NCBI GenBank assembly: GCA_030248215.1
Contig: JASANG010002661.1
Location: 1 to 64,000, forward strand
Reading direction: 5' to 3'
From: Enoplolaimus lenunculus
Lineage: Eukaryota; Nematoda; Enoplea; Enoplida; Thoracostomopsidae
DNA: 64,000 nucleotides
Shown here piece after piece: positions 22,801-33,912 of the stretch. The notes below the pieces were generated by a model that saw nothing but the letters and a program-made list of their open reading frames with translations, was not told the origin of the DNA and made no database searches. Both the position numbers and the translations under genes were made by a program. Every line of letters starts with the position of its first letter. Position 1 is the first letter of the stretch.

Positions 22801-25800
22801 TTTTTCCAGATTAATCGATGCTGACAGAATACGGTGAGAATTTTGATCCTCTAGTCGTGACTATGCAGTGAAACAAATAACTTAGCAGGGAAATGCGCAT
22901 TTATAGATTTCTACCTGTAAACTTGTTTGTTTGTCACTAAGGTTAAAAGGCGGGTAAAGTCAAGAGTCGTTTTTAAAGCATCAATTGTGAGTCATTTTGT
23001 GGCGCCTTGTTTAATAAAGTATCTAACAAAATTGGTCATCAGTACTCTAACTCCCCAATTATGTCGCCAAACAGTGTTCTTGTGGAATTCAATTAACTAT
23101 GTTAATAGAGGAGAGCCCAAGGTGAGTTTAGTACGTTCGTGTAGAAAACTTCAATACACATTTAAAGCAAAACATTTGTTTCTTACAAAAGAAAATTACA
23201 AACATTTTGCTATCCGCAATATGTTTCAGAAGAATTAATAGTCAACATGATTTTGGACGCCATTGTTTCTTAATATTTTTCCAGGTTACATCGAACGAAT
23301 GTGCTGTTCTAGTTACTATCCTTTTAATAGGAATATGAAGCATATCCCATGCTGCTCAAGTGCTGAGCAATTTTTTCTAGTTTCAACCGCTTTACCAAGC
23401 TGCTGATTAATCCATCAATCTGAACTATGAAAAATGAGAAGACTGATTAAACTAAATGCGGAGTTTCAAAAAATCGTTTGCATGACAGAAACTTTTATCC
23501 TGACAACAAGCGCCTAACCAACGTATTTGTATAAAACCAAGCATTGGGGTGAAACCAACCGTTGGGGTGAAACCAATTGTTGGGGTAAAACCAACCGTTG
23601 GGGTGAAACCAACCGTTGGGGTGAAACCAACCGTTGGGGTGAAACCAACCGTTGGGGTGAAACCAACCGTTGGGGTGAAACCAACCGTTGGGGTGAAACC
23701 AACCGTTGGGGTGAAACCAACCGTTGGGGTGAAACCAACCGTTGGGGTGAAACCAACCGTTGGGGTGAAACCAACCGTTGGGGTGAAACCAACCGTTGGG
23801 GTGAAACCAACCGTCGGGGTGAAACCAACCGTCGGGGTGAAACCAACCGTCGGGGTGAAACCGACCGTTGGGGTGAAGCCGACCGTTGGGGTGAAACCGA
23901 CCGTTGGGGTGAAACCGACCGTTGGGGTGAAACCGACCGTTGGGGTGAAACCGACCGTTGGGGTGAAACCGACCGTTGGGGTGAAACCGACCGTTGGGGT
24001 GAAACCGACCGTTGGGGTGAAACCAACCGTTGGGGTGAAACCAACCGTTGGGGTGAAACCAACCGTTGGGGTGAAACCAACCGTTGGGGTGAAACCGACC
24101 GTTGGGGTGAAACCAACCGTTGAGGAGAAACCAACCGTTGGGGTGATGATGATGATGATAGCCCTCTTTGAAGCTTCATTCCTATATTTGGTATCCCAGA
24201 TGCTTGGCGACGGCAACTGGGTCTGTCCACAGAGATGCTTCCGTTAGGTTTGTTGGTTTTGTTGCGCAGTTAAAGATATGGGCGGTCTTATGTGGCCCGA
24301 CGTTGCAATCTGGGCAGACGTCGACGATCTGATTATTGATCCTTGCCAGGTACGAGTTCAGATGTCTGCTGTAGCCGGATCTTAGTTGTGCGAGGTGGGT
24401 TCTCACTTGGCGGGGAAGAGATTCTTCAGTTGAGCAGATCGGCGGAGGATATCCCCCCAGGACGAGATTCTGCTTATACCCGTGTTTTGCGCTCTCCACA
24501 GCAGAAGAATGGAGTGACTTAATCCCGGCCTTGAGATTTTCATCATCGAGACGACCCCCCGGGGGCAGCAGGTGAGTATATTCAGCAGAGTGTTTGTACC
24601 AAACCGTAGGTTTCATATTTGGTCTTGCTGGAACTTGTTTGATACAACTGTCATGGCATGGGTGTGCGGGGTGGTGGCTGGAGAATGCGAACTGGCGGGC
24701 AATAAGCTGGTTGTGCTTCTTTACGGGCAGTTCTTTGGCCTCGCGATGAAGGTCATCGATGTCGGTCATTTGCATGCATCCGATGGCAATGCGCAGTGCA
24801 GTATTCTGCGATCTTTGTAGGCGTGTCCAGTGTGTTTCCGTGAGGATTGGTTCCCAGACGGGACAACAGTAGCTTAGAATCGATCTGCTAATAGCTCTGT
24901 ATGACAGTAGGGTTTCCTTGTCGCTTCCCCAAGTCGATCCGGCCAACGCTTTGAGAATGGAATTGCGCTGCTGAACACGTGCTGAGAGAATCTTACAATG
25001 GGCACCGAAGCACATCATCGTGTCGAGGGTTACGCCCAGCAGTTTCGGGTTTTTGACCAATGGGAGCAGATGGCCTTTGAAGTTTATTTGGGGGTGTATT
25101 TTTGCCTGCGCCGTTTACGGGGTGAACAGTGTCACTGACGATTTGCTGGTCGAGACAGTTAGTTTTCGACTGTCAAAGAATTCGGCCACTCTTGGTATGT
25201 ATGCGTTTAGCTTGTCTTCGAGATCGGCGATCACAGAACCAGAAGTGTATATAGTAACATCATCCGCATAGCTAACAACTTTTACATCGGCCGGGGGTGT
25301 TGGAAGGTCGGCCATGTAAAGATTGAATAGGCTGGGTGAGAGAACCCCACCTTGTACCACACCATATTGAACCGTACGGGCTGACGATAGCTGGTTGCGA
25401 AACAGGACTTTCGCTTGACGGCCTCGAATATAGTTGATGACCCATCGACGAGCGCTTGAAGGGGCGGGTAGACGGAGTATCAGATCTGTCAGCGAGTCAT
25501 GATCTACAGTATCGAATGCAGCGGTTAGGTCGACGGCAACCAGAACTGTGCGATAAGCCGGTCTTTGTTGATTAAAGCCGTTGGCTATATCGGCAACAAT
25601 ATTGGCAAGAGCTGTAGTCGTTGAGTGATTCTTCCGGAATCCATGCTGCGAGGGTTGAAGTGGCAGACGTTTCACCAATAGCGGGAGCAGAAGCTTTTCC
25701 ATGATCTTAGCGGTATTGCACAGTAAGCTGATTGGTCTCCAGTTCTCTCCTGCTGTTGCGTCTTTTCCGGGTTTAGGTAGAGGTATGATCACTGACTTCT

Positions 25801-28405
25801 TCCATACACTGGGAATGATGGACGTTTTGATTGACGTGTTGAAAATAGAAGTCAGGAAGTTGATCGCGGATCGTCCCAGATGTTTCAGATGTAGAACAGT
25901 GAGGCCATCTGGACCCATAGCTTTGGACGATTTAGACGACATGATTGCTTTGCGGGTGTCGTCAGCGGAGAAGATTGGAGCGTCGTTGAGCGGAAGGTTG
26001 CTGGCAGCCCGGAGGTTTTGACGCCTGGATTTGTTGCCTTTGATTGGAGGCGTTTTCGGAACATATTGGTGACAGAACTTGTTTGCAATGCTGGCATTTG
26101 AAGTGTGCGTTTTGCCATTGAATGTGACGCCTTGGTTTTTTATGACATTTGCTTTGCAGTTGAGTGCTTTGATACGTTGCCAGAGTTCTGTTGTTCCAGT
26201 GCGGTAGGACACTGCACTCATCATATCTCTCCACTTCTGGCGTTGGTCAGTAAAGATGTTGTTGGAAATTTCATCATTGAGAGCCTGGATCCTATCATCG
26301 TTAGGGTCTTCACTTCTGAGCGCATCCCGTGGTTTGATTAAGTTCTGTACCCTCTCTGGTATTCGGTACGGTTCCATCTTCGGCACGCGCCCTTTTGGTA
26401 TGTATCGATCGGATGCATCGAGTAGGACTGTTCTAAAAGCTCGTTCTGCTTTATCTGGATCGAGCGGATAGGTCATTTGGTCGAGCGCGCCTTCGCAGTG
26501 ACGACGAAAATTGTCCCATTTTGCTTTTTTGAAGTTGGTGAAGCAGTTGTTGGTTGCTTTGGCTGTTGTTTTTGCTGTTGACAGCGTGATGGTGATTGGT
26601 AGGTGATCACTTAAGAGGGCTGTTGTCGTATACCAGTTGGCGGAGAGTGCTAGATCGTTTGAGACGATTGAAACATCTGGCGAGGTGCCAGGCCCGTTGG
26701 ATGGCAGCCGAGTCGGTGAATCTTCGTTGATCGGAGTGAAGTTGCTTGCCTGGAGTTCTTCAGCAATCGATTCACCGCGGGTGTCAGCGTTATGGTTGCT
26801 GAACCAAAGATCGTGGTGTGCATTGATATCGCCAAGCACGATAGTGGAGCCAGGAAGTAGCAGGTGTTCGATCGAAGCTGTGTAGGCTAATGTGCAGGAT
26901 GACTGCGGCGGAATATAACAGTTGATGATGTTGATAGCACTGCCGTCCAGGTTGACAGTTATGCCTGACTGCTCAATATTCACGTCACCGCTTCTGGTTG
27001 GGATGCTTAGCACACTGAAGTTGATCGTTTCTTTCACCATTATCAGTAAACCGCCTCCGCCATTGTCCGATGGGCGGTCATTGCGAATACAGGACCAGCC
27101 AGGAGTTTTGATTTTGGCAGAATGTGTCAATTTCGACTCTTGAATGACAGCAACATGGAATTGACCGTCGTCCAGGAATTGCAGGACTTCAGCCAATTTA
27201 TTTCGGATACCATTTACATTGAACTGCAGGATCTTGAAAACACCTTCAGAATTGTCGGATACCGCAGGTTGCACTTTGGCTCGCGTGTTGCTTTTGCCTG
27301 TAGGTTGCTGTAGTGTCTTTGGTTGGGGGGCAACATTGTCGAGGCAGCGTTCACATTTGAAAGTATCATGGTTGTAGTTGTCGGTGCCATCCAGTTTTGC
27401 ACAGTTTCGTGTTCCCATGTGGATGTATTTTTTGCAGTGCTTACACTTGACCGACCATTCGTTTCTCGTCACGGCATTACCACAGACACCACATGGCCAT
27501 CTTGGATTCGGGGCAGGGTTCTGCTCAATTCCGGCACGGATTAACAGGATACGGAGTAGGGTGGCCGGTGTTGCCCACTCCGCGAACAAAAACACAGGTT
27601 CGGAGCTTCGAGGGAAATGGTTGTACGCCATTGGCCAGCAGTTGAAGCTGGGTAGACCCGCGACGCCAGTTGTTGCCAGTAACTGACGTATCTGCACACA
27701 GCAGTGTACAGATCGAAGACGCTGCGTACGTGAGGTCCAACCGTTGGGGTGAAACCAACCGTTGGGGTGAAACCAACCGTTGGGGTGAAACCAACCGTTG
27801 GGGTGAAACCAACCGTTGGTGTGAACCCGACCGTAAAGCCCTATAAAGTGTACCTATAAAGTTATAATCGTATAAAATTACTTAGCTAACGGGTAAAAAG
27901 TGCTGAACCAAAATGGAAAATTTCGTGCACGTTCTGGTAGGAGTTTTTTGACCGTAACTACTGAAGGCCACGTTCGTTTGGCAAATCCTTTGGCACAGAT
28001 ATTCCCGACGGACCAGGATATCAGTGTACAAAATTTAAACGAAATAGGTCTGATGTTACCTGAGTACCAACATGCAAACTAAACTGGAAATACGCACTTG
28101 AGAAGCGCGAACCATATATATGAACACTATCGTGTTCATATGATTAGATGTTTTGTACGTTTCAAAATATATTTCAGTGGCTGCCACATACGCGTGTCGT
28201 TTTAAAACACTTTATTTTTGTCATCGCTAGTAAGCAATCACAGTTTCATGATTTTGTAGAAAATCTTTCATGTTTGGTTTTCAGGAGACAACGAAGACGT
28301 TCACATAGCTGCGTTTCGTGTTTATGCAGAATCAAAAATGCGATCATCAACGGCTTCGCGCGTTCAGTTTGCGTATATGTTTATAAGTTCACAAAAGTAA
28401 CAATC

Positions 28406-28493
<88 letters not shown>

Positions 28494-31400
28494 TTCAGTT
28501 GTATTTTACGCTGTGTCAATATCAATTGATAGTCTAAGTTATTGTATGAGCTTAACTTTAAAATCGCTAAAAGTATATCAGAATCACCGGCATTTCTGTT
28601 CCGGCCGGAATTCCTCTAAAAATTCAATTCCTGTCCTGTTCCTGCATTGGAACACGCGGGATCAGAAACGGTTTTGTGGCAACTTATACTAAATCGTTTA
28701 AAATTGGAAACTTTGGCGTTGACGCCATATATACGTACCCAATCGGTGTACGATTTCAGACATATTGTTGGTTCAATAGTGCCATCGTCGGAGATCAAAA
28801 ATACTTCGTTTCGTGATGTGATAATATTTCGTCGTCTCGACAGTCGGCAGTTACGGTATGAATTTTTACGAGGCGGCTGGAGCGGAGAATCGGCGTTTGT
28901 CAATCGATGCACTGAAATGCTTCGGACACAAATCAATTTGTACACCGCGCGATCAGATATGCTCAAGACTCCGCTTGAAATACAGGTTTGTTACGTACAA
29001 AGTTTTTGGTTGAATTTTACACTTGTTGTGTTGTCAGGATTTGGCATAAGCTTGCACTGCGGTAGTGTCTGATTACGAAATGTTTATTCTAGTTTGAGCC
29101 GATTTTTCACTGGTTTACTTACACATTGCTGTGTTAATACTTACTATTTATATTTAAGAAGATGACAATAAGTTGTTTTAGAAATTACAATATGTACACA
29201 AATCAGCAGAAAACAGAAACGATGACGTGTAAATTCGACCAATCAAATCAAATTTGACAGTAAAACCACACTACTTCGTGGTTTCTGAATTCTCGCTGAA
29301 ATGTATGTTGGCATTAATAAAAATAGATTAAGAAAACTCTGGAAAATAGCCATTATTGTGCTCTTTGGCAACTATTGTAGGAATTCTACGACGAACATGG
29401 GCCTAGTTTGTATCGCAAAGTCGCATACAAAACAATGCGTGCGTATGAGCATTTCATGTATCACATGAAAAATGAAGAATTATTCCCGATGCTGTCTTTT
29501 GTTGGAATGTTTCTATTCTTGGTGATTCTAAGCTATTGCTTCAGTTATATATTGTAAGTTGCATAGGATATATCGGGTTGCTACTGGAAATGTCTTGCGG
29601 ACTGGTTTAGCAGCTGGCCCGGGCCAATACTTTAGCTATCAGGATGCACTAATGATTTCATATCTTGTAGAAATATTCAGTATTTATAATGATGTGGATG
29701 TACTGGTTTTGTTGTACAAAGTTGCTTGCAATTCTTGGTTCATTAATGCTTTGAGGAAATTTTGTTTTTCGCCAGCTTTTTAAGTGTGTCAGATAGTCAT
29801 TTACAAAATGTTATTCTATGTTGGACTAATTGTATTGATTGTATCAAGAGTGGACGATCACTTTTTATAACAAGAGTGTGCAACTGGGTACATTCTGTGT
29901 ATTAAAGAATGTACCCGGCACGCGTTGCGTTTTTGGCCTACACCCCTTGCTTAGGGGGTAGATGTACTAAGACAATAGCATTATAAACAGTTACCATTGT
30001 TAGTGTGATTAAACAACATAGTTGACCCCCCCGTAAATGAGGGGGGTAGGTGTACTGAAGCATACTTTATTGTTAATCTTTTGCTTAAACCCCCCTGATT
30101 GAGGGGGGGTCGAACAAAAATGCAACGCGTCCTGGTACATTTAGTACCATGCACAGCCCAAGCAGTTGCACACTATTCTGCAAGGTGGACATCATCCACT
30201 CTTGGTTGTATTAATCTATGTCAAAATCATATCTTCATTTTTATTTTAGAAATCTTGAAGCGAAACAGGAAAATTTACGACAGTCGAAAAGAAATCGTGG
30301 CAAACCAGTTGAACAGTGAGTTTTCTGTGTTTTGTATTATTTTCTCAGTTCATAAGATTTTTTAAAAAATGAACGAAGATCAAATTGCGTTGGTGCCAAA
30401 TTTTGAAACTGATGAAATTCTAAATTGTCGAAATTAGTTCTTTAAGAATTTTCATTTTTGACCGTCATTCTTTGGAGAATTTTTGAAAATTGACAGCGAA
30501 CATTTTTTAAGTTTGAGGACGTGTAAGGGTGGCGCTATAATTTTGATGACGTCTGTCGACATACGTCTCCCTGTGGTATCGTACGTGAATTACTCGCGTG
30601 CTATGGCGTATGGTGACGGACGGCGCCGGACTGCACCGCACGACAAGCATAGCGCCACTTTAAGTCTTAAAATTTTGAGTTTAGTCACTTTTGAAATGTA
30701 TTAATCCCGATCACCCACTGGCTGTGACCGCTGTAAAAATGAAAATATATAGTTTTTTATTTAAGAACGGCTGAATTTTTAACGATGGGTTTTTTGTTCA
30801 TTTTTAGGACGTTTGAATTTAACACACTGCTACACGAACTTCGCGCCGAATCGTACAATGGCCTTGTTCGCCAGCTCAAACCTGGATGCCGTACGCTGGT
30901 TGTTCTCGTAGATTCTGAAACTAAGGATGAACTCTGTAAAGCGTTTACGCGTGAAATTTGGCCGTGGCGCAAGTATGAATGTTCTAACTTTGGAACGTAT
31001 AGACCTCTATTTTGTTTGTTTGTACATGTATTGTATTTTTGCAGTTTTGGGTATTGGAAACCTAAATTGAAGTAATTTACACAGGTAAAAAATATTCTAG
31101 TACACGTTTAATTTCACGATTTTTAAGTAGTTGTAATAACATATGTTACAGGGTGCAACCGGAATTCCGGTTCCGACATTTTTTACCTTCCGGTTCCGGT
31201 TAATTTACCGGAATTAAAAATTCCGGTATTAAAATTTGGTTGGTGGAAATTAAGATATTTTCCGATATTTCTTGATATCAGGCAGCAGCCTAAAATATTT
31301 GATAACACAAATTCAGCTGACTACATTAGTATACTCGAACACGAGACTATATGCAATGCTCGTTTCACCGACACCCATGACGGACTCAAGTTCATACATC

Positions 31401-33523
31401 TGACCGTTATTCTTAGACTGGGGTGTTAACCTCGCATTGGGGTTTTAAAATTTTAAGCCGTTTATTAGCTACAGGCTAATTTGCATAACTAATTAAGCAA
31501 AAATTAGGACTTTCTACAATATTTCACTAATTATTACCGTTAGAAGCAATCTAATTTTAGCATTAAGGGTTTTTGGGTGCGAGGAATCTGCATAGACTGT
31601 TTACAAACCTCAAAAACCGATAATTGAGCAGTTAGCTAATAGATAATTTGCATATTAGATAGTTTATAAGCCTAAATTAGGACTTTTTACAATATTTCAC
31701 TAATTATTAAGGTTAAAAGCAATATAATATCAGCACTAAAGGGTTTTTAGGTGTGAGGAATTTGAATAAATTGTTTACAAGCATCCAAAACCGATAATTG
31801 AATAGTTAGCTAATATCTAATTTGCATATTAGCTTAATTGACAATACGAAATTAGGACTTTTTTGGGTGCGAGGAATCTGCATAGACTGTTTACAAACCT
31901 CAAAATCCAATAATTGAGCAGTTAGCTAATAGATAATTTGCATATTAGATAGTTTATAAGCCTAAATTAGGACTTTTTACAATATTTCACTAATTATTAA
32001 GGTTAAAAGCAATACGTATAATATCAGCACTAAAGGGTTTTTAGGTGTGAGGAATTTGAATAAATTGTTTACAAACATCCAAAACCGATGATTGAATAGT
32101 TAGCTAATATCTAATTTGCATATTAGCTTAATTGACAAGACGAAATTAGGACTTTTTAAATTATTTCAATAATTATTAGCGTTTACTGAAGGTTTTTTGG
32201 TGCGGGGAATCTGAATAAATTGTTTACAAACGTCTAAAACCGATAATTGCGTAGTTAAATAATAGATAATTTGCATATAAGCATAAATGATAAGCCTAAA
32301 TTAGGTGTTTTTACAATGTTTCACTAATTATTAGGGTTACAACCAATCTAATTTCAGCAATAATGGGTTTTCGGGTGCGATGAATCTGAATAAATGGTCT
32401 AAAAACCTTTAAAACTGATTATTGAATAGTTAGCTAATAGGCAATTTGCATATTTTCTTAATTGACAATACAAAATTTGCATATTACCGACCTTAATTCC
32501 TTACGTGTGTTCGAGCTTCGCTCAATAAATATAGTCCCACTACGACTGGTTAGTATAATATGCAAACCTTGACAATCGCCAAAAATAAACCATGGAAGGT
32601 ATATTTAGCTCCTGTGGATTATGAAAATCTAAGATACACCAGATAAAGTGAATATCTATCTCCAACTAGGGTTAATTCACCAACAATATTACAAAAAAGA
32701 AAATTAAAATATATTTTTTGGTGGCATGTATTTTTCATTTGCCGGTTCCAATCACGGTAATTTTTTTAAGTTACCGGTTCCGGTAAATGGTCATTCCGGT
32801 TACACCCTGCATATGTAATTACTGTTTTAATTTTTCATGCGCCTGACAATTCGATATTTTCTGTATATATAATGTTACGTATCTATCGTTTCATAAAATA
32901 TTGTTTTGCGTTAAGCTGTTTAGCAACTTATACGCCGTTGTTTTCGCAGGAACAAGACGCTGCAATTCGCGTTTGTCCTTGTGGACAAAAATTTGCCATG
33001 GTTCAAGCGCATTTTACTCGAAACCGTTGAATCGCCAGGTAAACTTACCTCGATAAATCCGCGTAATGTAGTTGGTACTGTGCTTGTACTCAATGGATTT
33101 CGACAATATTTTCAAATTTATCACGCAATGCACGCCGCATCAAGCAAAGACGCCCGTCGCCGGCTAAAACGCATGGCTGCTAGGCAGGGTGGCTCCGGGG
33201 CAGCATCGATGACGTCATCGCTTGGATTCAATGATGCTGCAGATGAGTCGTCAATGACGTCAGACGATGATGACGAGTATGACGTCATCGATTGGGATCG
33301 TGAGCGTGGGATCTCTGGTGAACCGTGGGAACGTTTTGATCGTGGGAAAAAGATGGAGCGTGGGAAAATGTATAGACGTCTGCCGACTGGTGAATCGCAG
33401 GCTGAATTTACTGGACCGTTGTTGACGTCAGAGTTGCTGAACGGATTAGGACAATGGTTGGAACGGGTGTTTGAAGGACAGGTGACTAGGTACTATATTA
33501 GCGAGTGGCCGCCGATACGGTAA
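16862..33523 (+). CDS. DNAJC16: DNAJC16, ER membrane J-protein with thioredoxin-like domains (15 exons)
   Basis: Exons: 16862-17010, 18144-18210, 18618-18802, 19019-19152, 19524-19619, 20359-20498, 20697-20795, 21719-21839, 22247-22414, 28285-28396, 28760-28985, 29381-29553, 30250-30315, 30808-30972, 32950-33523. All phases close: 2475 nt, 824 aa (human about 782). A hydrophobic N-terminal signal is followed by the J domain with HPD at aa 51-53, a thioredoxin-like domain with WCSSC at aa 157-161 (human WCFSC), further thioredoxin-like sequence, and a membrane span at about aa 535-557 (MLSFVGMFLFLVILSYCF). A luminal N-terminus and cytosolic C-terminal domain are inferred. The C-terminus WLERVFEGQVTRYYISEWP matches the family. 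The family is linked to ER Hsp70 partnering and autophagosome size control. Intron 4 starts with GC instead of GT. Intron 9 is 5.9 kb because of transposon and minisatellite growth. Confidence 0.96.
17120..17300 (+). repeat. Degenerate SINE-like copy in DNAJC16 intron 1
   Basis: The order gtgacacatggttgtccc, tgtgcatatg, then gtagttggaaagcgagctacgt and agctgcttagta follows the flank and core order of the array at 14150-15190, but the tRNA-like core is largely lost. Confidence 0.45.
17420..17960 (-). repeat. Tandem repeat, about 165-bp units, in DNAJC16 intron 1
   Basis: About three and a half diverged units, each with gctaatatgcaaatta, then ttatcggttt, then a ttattcagatttctcgcaccc block. The same unit in opposite orientation makes up the interior of the element at 31149-32809 in intron 14. 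No terminal inverted repeats were found here. Confidence 0.7.
19714..20321. mobile_element. MITE in DNAJC16 intron 5
   Basis: The left end GTTTCTGAAATCTTAC and the right end GTAAGATTTCAGAAAC are perfect 16-bp inverted repeats. Subterminal aagtacttaagt and taagtaaatacttaa motifs add internal palindromes. No coding capacity. It ends 37 bp before exon 6. Confidence 0.8.
22521..23380. mobile_element. 860-bp element with 166-bp terminal inverted repeats in DNAJC16 intron 9
   Basis: 22521-22686 is almost exactly the reverse complement of 23214-23380: outer ends ctagaaaaaattgctcag and ctgagcaattttttctag, inner ends tattgcgg and ccgcaata. The 527-bp middle has no recognisable protein. Long terminal repeats around a short core suggest a foldback-type or non-autonomous DNA transposon. 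It begins 107 bp after exon 9. Confidence 0.85.
23540..24150. repeat. 18-bp minisatellite, left block (about 33 units)
   Basis: The unit is accaaccgttggggtgaa. Variants come in blocks: about three units with cgtcgggg near 23814-23866, then about nine with accgaccgttgg near 23860-24018, then back to the main type. Because 18 is a multiple of three and the unit lacks stops, several frames stay open and encode hexapeptide repeats; these are not genes. The array continues at 27738-27835 beyond the LINE. Confidence 0.97.
24137..27737 (-). mobile_element. Non-LTR retrotransposon (Jockey/I-like LINE), nearly complete, one nonsense codon
   Basis: Reading frame 27697 to 24182 on the minus strand, interrupted by a single in-frame TAA at 25115-25117 (between residues LFTP and TAQAK). 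Order: a cysteine-rich zinc-finger-like motif (CGVCGNAV...CKHC...CERC); APE-type endonuclease with FNVNGIRNKL, IQESKL, LGDINAHHDLW and SDHLPI; reverse transcriptase with WRPISLL, DLTAAFDTVDH, QGGVLSPSLFNLYMADLP and YADD; and after the stop a C-terminal CPDCNVGPHKTAHIFNC knuckle. The 3' end is a short (TCA)n tract. No separate ORF1 is seen. It sits inside the 18-bp minisatellite, with matching ccccaacggttgg on both flanks. Good frame retention means a young insertion. The exact clade is not certain. Confidence 0.93.
27738..27835. repeat. 18-bp minisatellite, right block (about 5 units)
   Basis: The same accaaccgttggggtgaa unit resumes directly after the 5' end of the LINE, then degrades at its right edge. 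The LINE therefore split an existing array. Confidence 0.95.
28409..28489. repeat. (TA)n microsatellite just after DNAJC16 exon 10
   Basis: An uninterrupted dinucleotide tract of about 40 copies starts 12 nt after the exon 10 donor (28397). Confidence 0.98.
29875..30174. mobile_element. 300-bp MITE in DNAJC16 intron 12
   Basis: Perfect 12-bp inverted ends AGTGTGCAACTG and CAGTTGCACACT, with a second, subterminal inverted pair (gcgttgcgttttt and aaaaatgcaacgc; ggtaca and tgtacc type blocks). Internal runs of C and G (cccccccg, ggggggt). No coding capacity. Confidence 0.85.
30529..30658. mobile_element. 130-bp MITE of the GTGGCGCTATA family in DNAJC16 intron 13
   Basis: Ends GTGGCGCTATA and ATAGCGCCAC are inverted repeats; the interior repeats gacggacggcgccgg-like motifs. 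Related sequence: 10486-10520, 36003-36060, 41620-41815, 45963-46005 and 63868-63985. Confidence 0.7.
31149..32809. mobile_element. 1.66-kb CAGGGTG-family element filled with about 180-bp tandem repeats, DNAJC16 intron 14
   Basis: The left end CAGGGTGCAACCGGAATTCC and the right end GGTCATTCCGGTTACACCCTG (last bases CACCCTG) are inverted repeats. Flanks catatgtta and catatgta suggest an 8-bp duplication with one extra base. The interior has (a) 31258-31420, a fragment shared with 33762-33912 in opposite orientation, and (b) 31440-32500, about six tandem units each carrying atttgcatatta and gataattgaatagttagct. It takes up most of intron 14. Confidence 0.75.
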
Positions 33524-33761
33524 AGCCAACGCTGTGAAGAGTGTAGGTCTGGGATAGTTAAGCGGTATTCGTTGATGACGACAGAACCTAGTGCACACGT
33601 TTTCATTATCAGCTTAGTTTTGTTGTTTTCTTCAAATTTTTGTTTAAATTAGCGTTTTAGCAGATAGCTTCTATGTGTGAGATGTTATGCTGGAATGGAT
33701 ATTTAACTTAGTAATGAAATTTGTGTTATCGCAATTTTCTATGGTTTCTGACGTCATCTAA

Positions 33762-33912
33762 GAATAACGGTCAGATGTATGAACTTGAGTCCTTCATAGG
33801 TGTCGGTGAAACGAGCATTACATATAGTCCCGTGTTCGAGTATAATAATGTAGTCAGCTGAATTTGTGTTATCAAATAATTCAGGCTGCTGCCTGATATC
33901 AAGAAATATCGG
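33762..33912 (-). repeat. Coding-like fragment duplicated from or into DNAJC16 intron 14
   Basis: The reverse complement matches 31258-31420 closely over about 150 bp; both keep an open frame ending in the same residues (FTDT..GLKFIHLTVILR). The frame at 33754-34083 (minus) is longer, 109 codons. I do not recognise the protein. It could be a piece of a transposon-encoded protein or a host gene pseudogene. Confidence 0.6.

Noticed and set aside
23540-24150. Regular direct repeats as a CRISPR array
   Set aside because: Head-to-tail 18-bp units without unique spacers, in an intron of an animal gene.
23452-24247. Four long open frames (200-254 codons) on both strands encoding hexapeptide repeats
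   Set aside because: They come from the 18-bp minisatellite, which is a multiple of three without stops; no other gene features.
28148-28537. 129-codon frame with YIYIYI run
   Set aside because: Translation of the (TA)n microsatellite; its true coding part is exon 10 of DNAJC16 in another frame.
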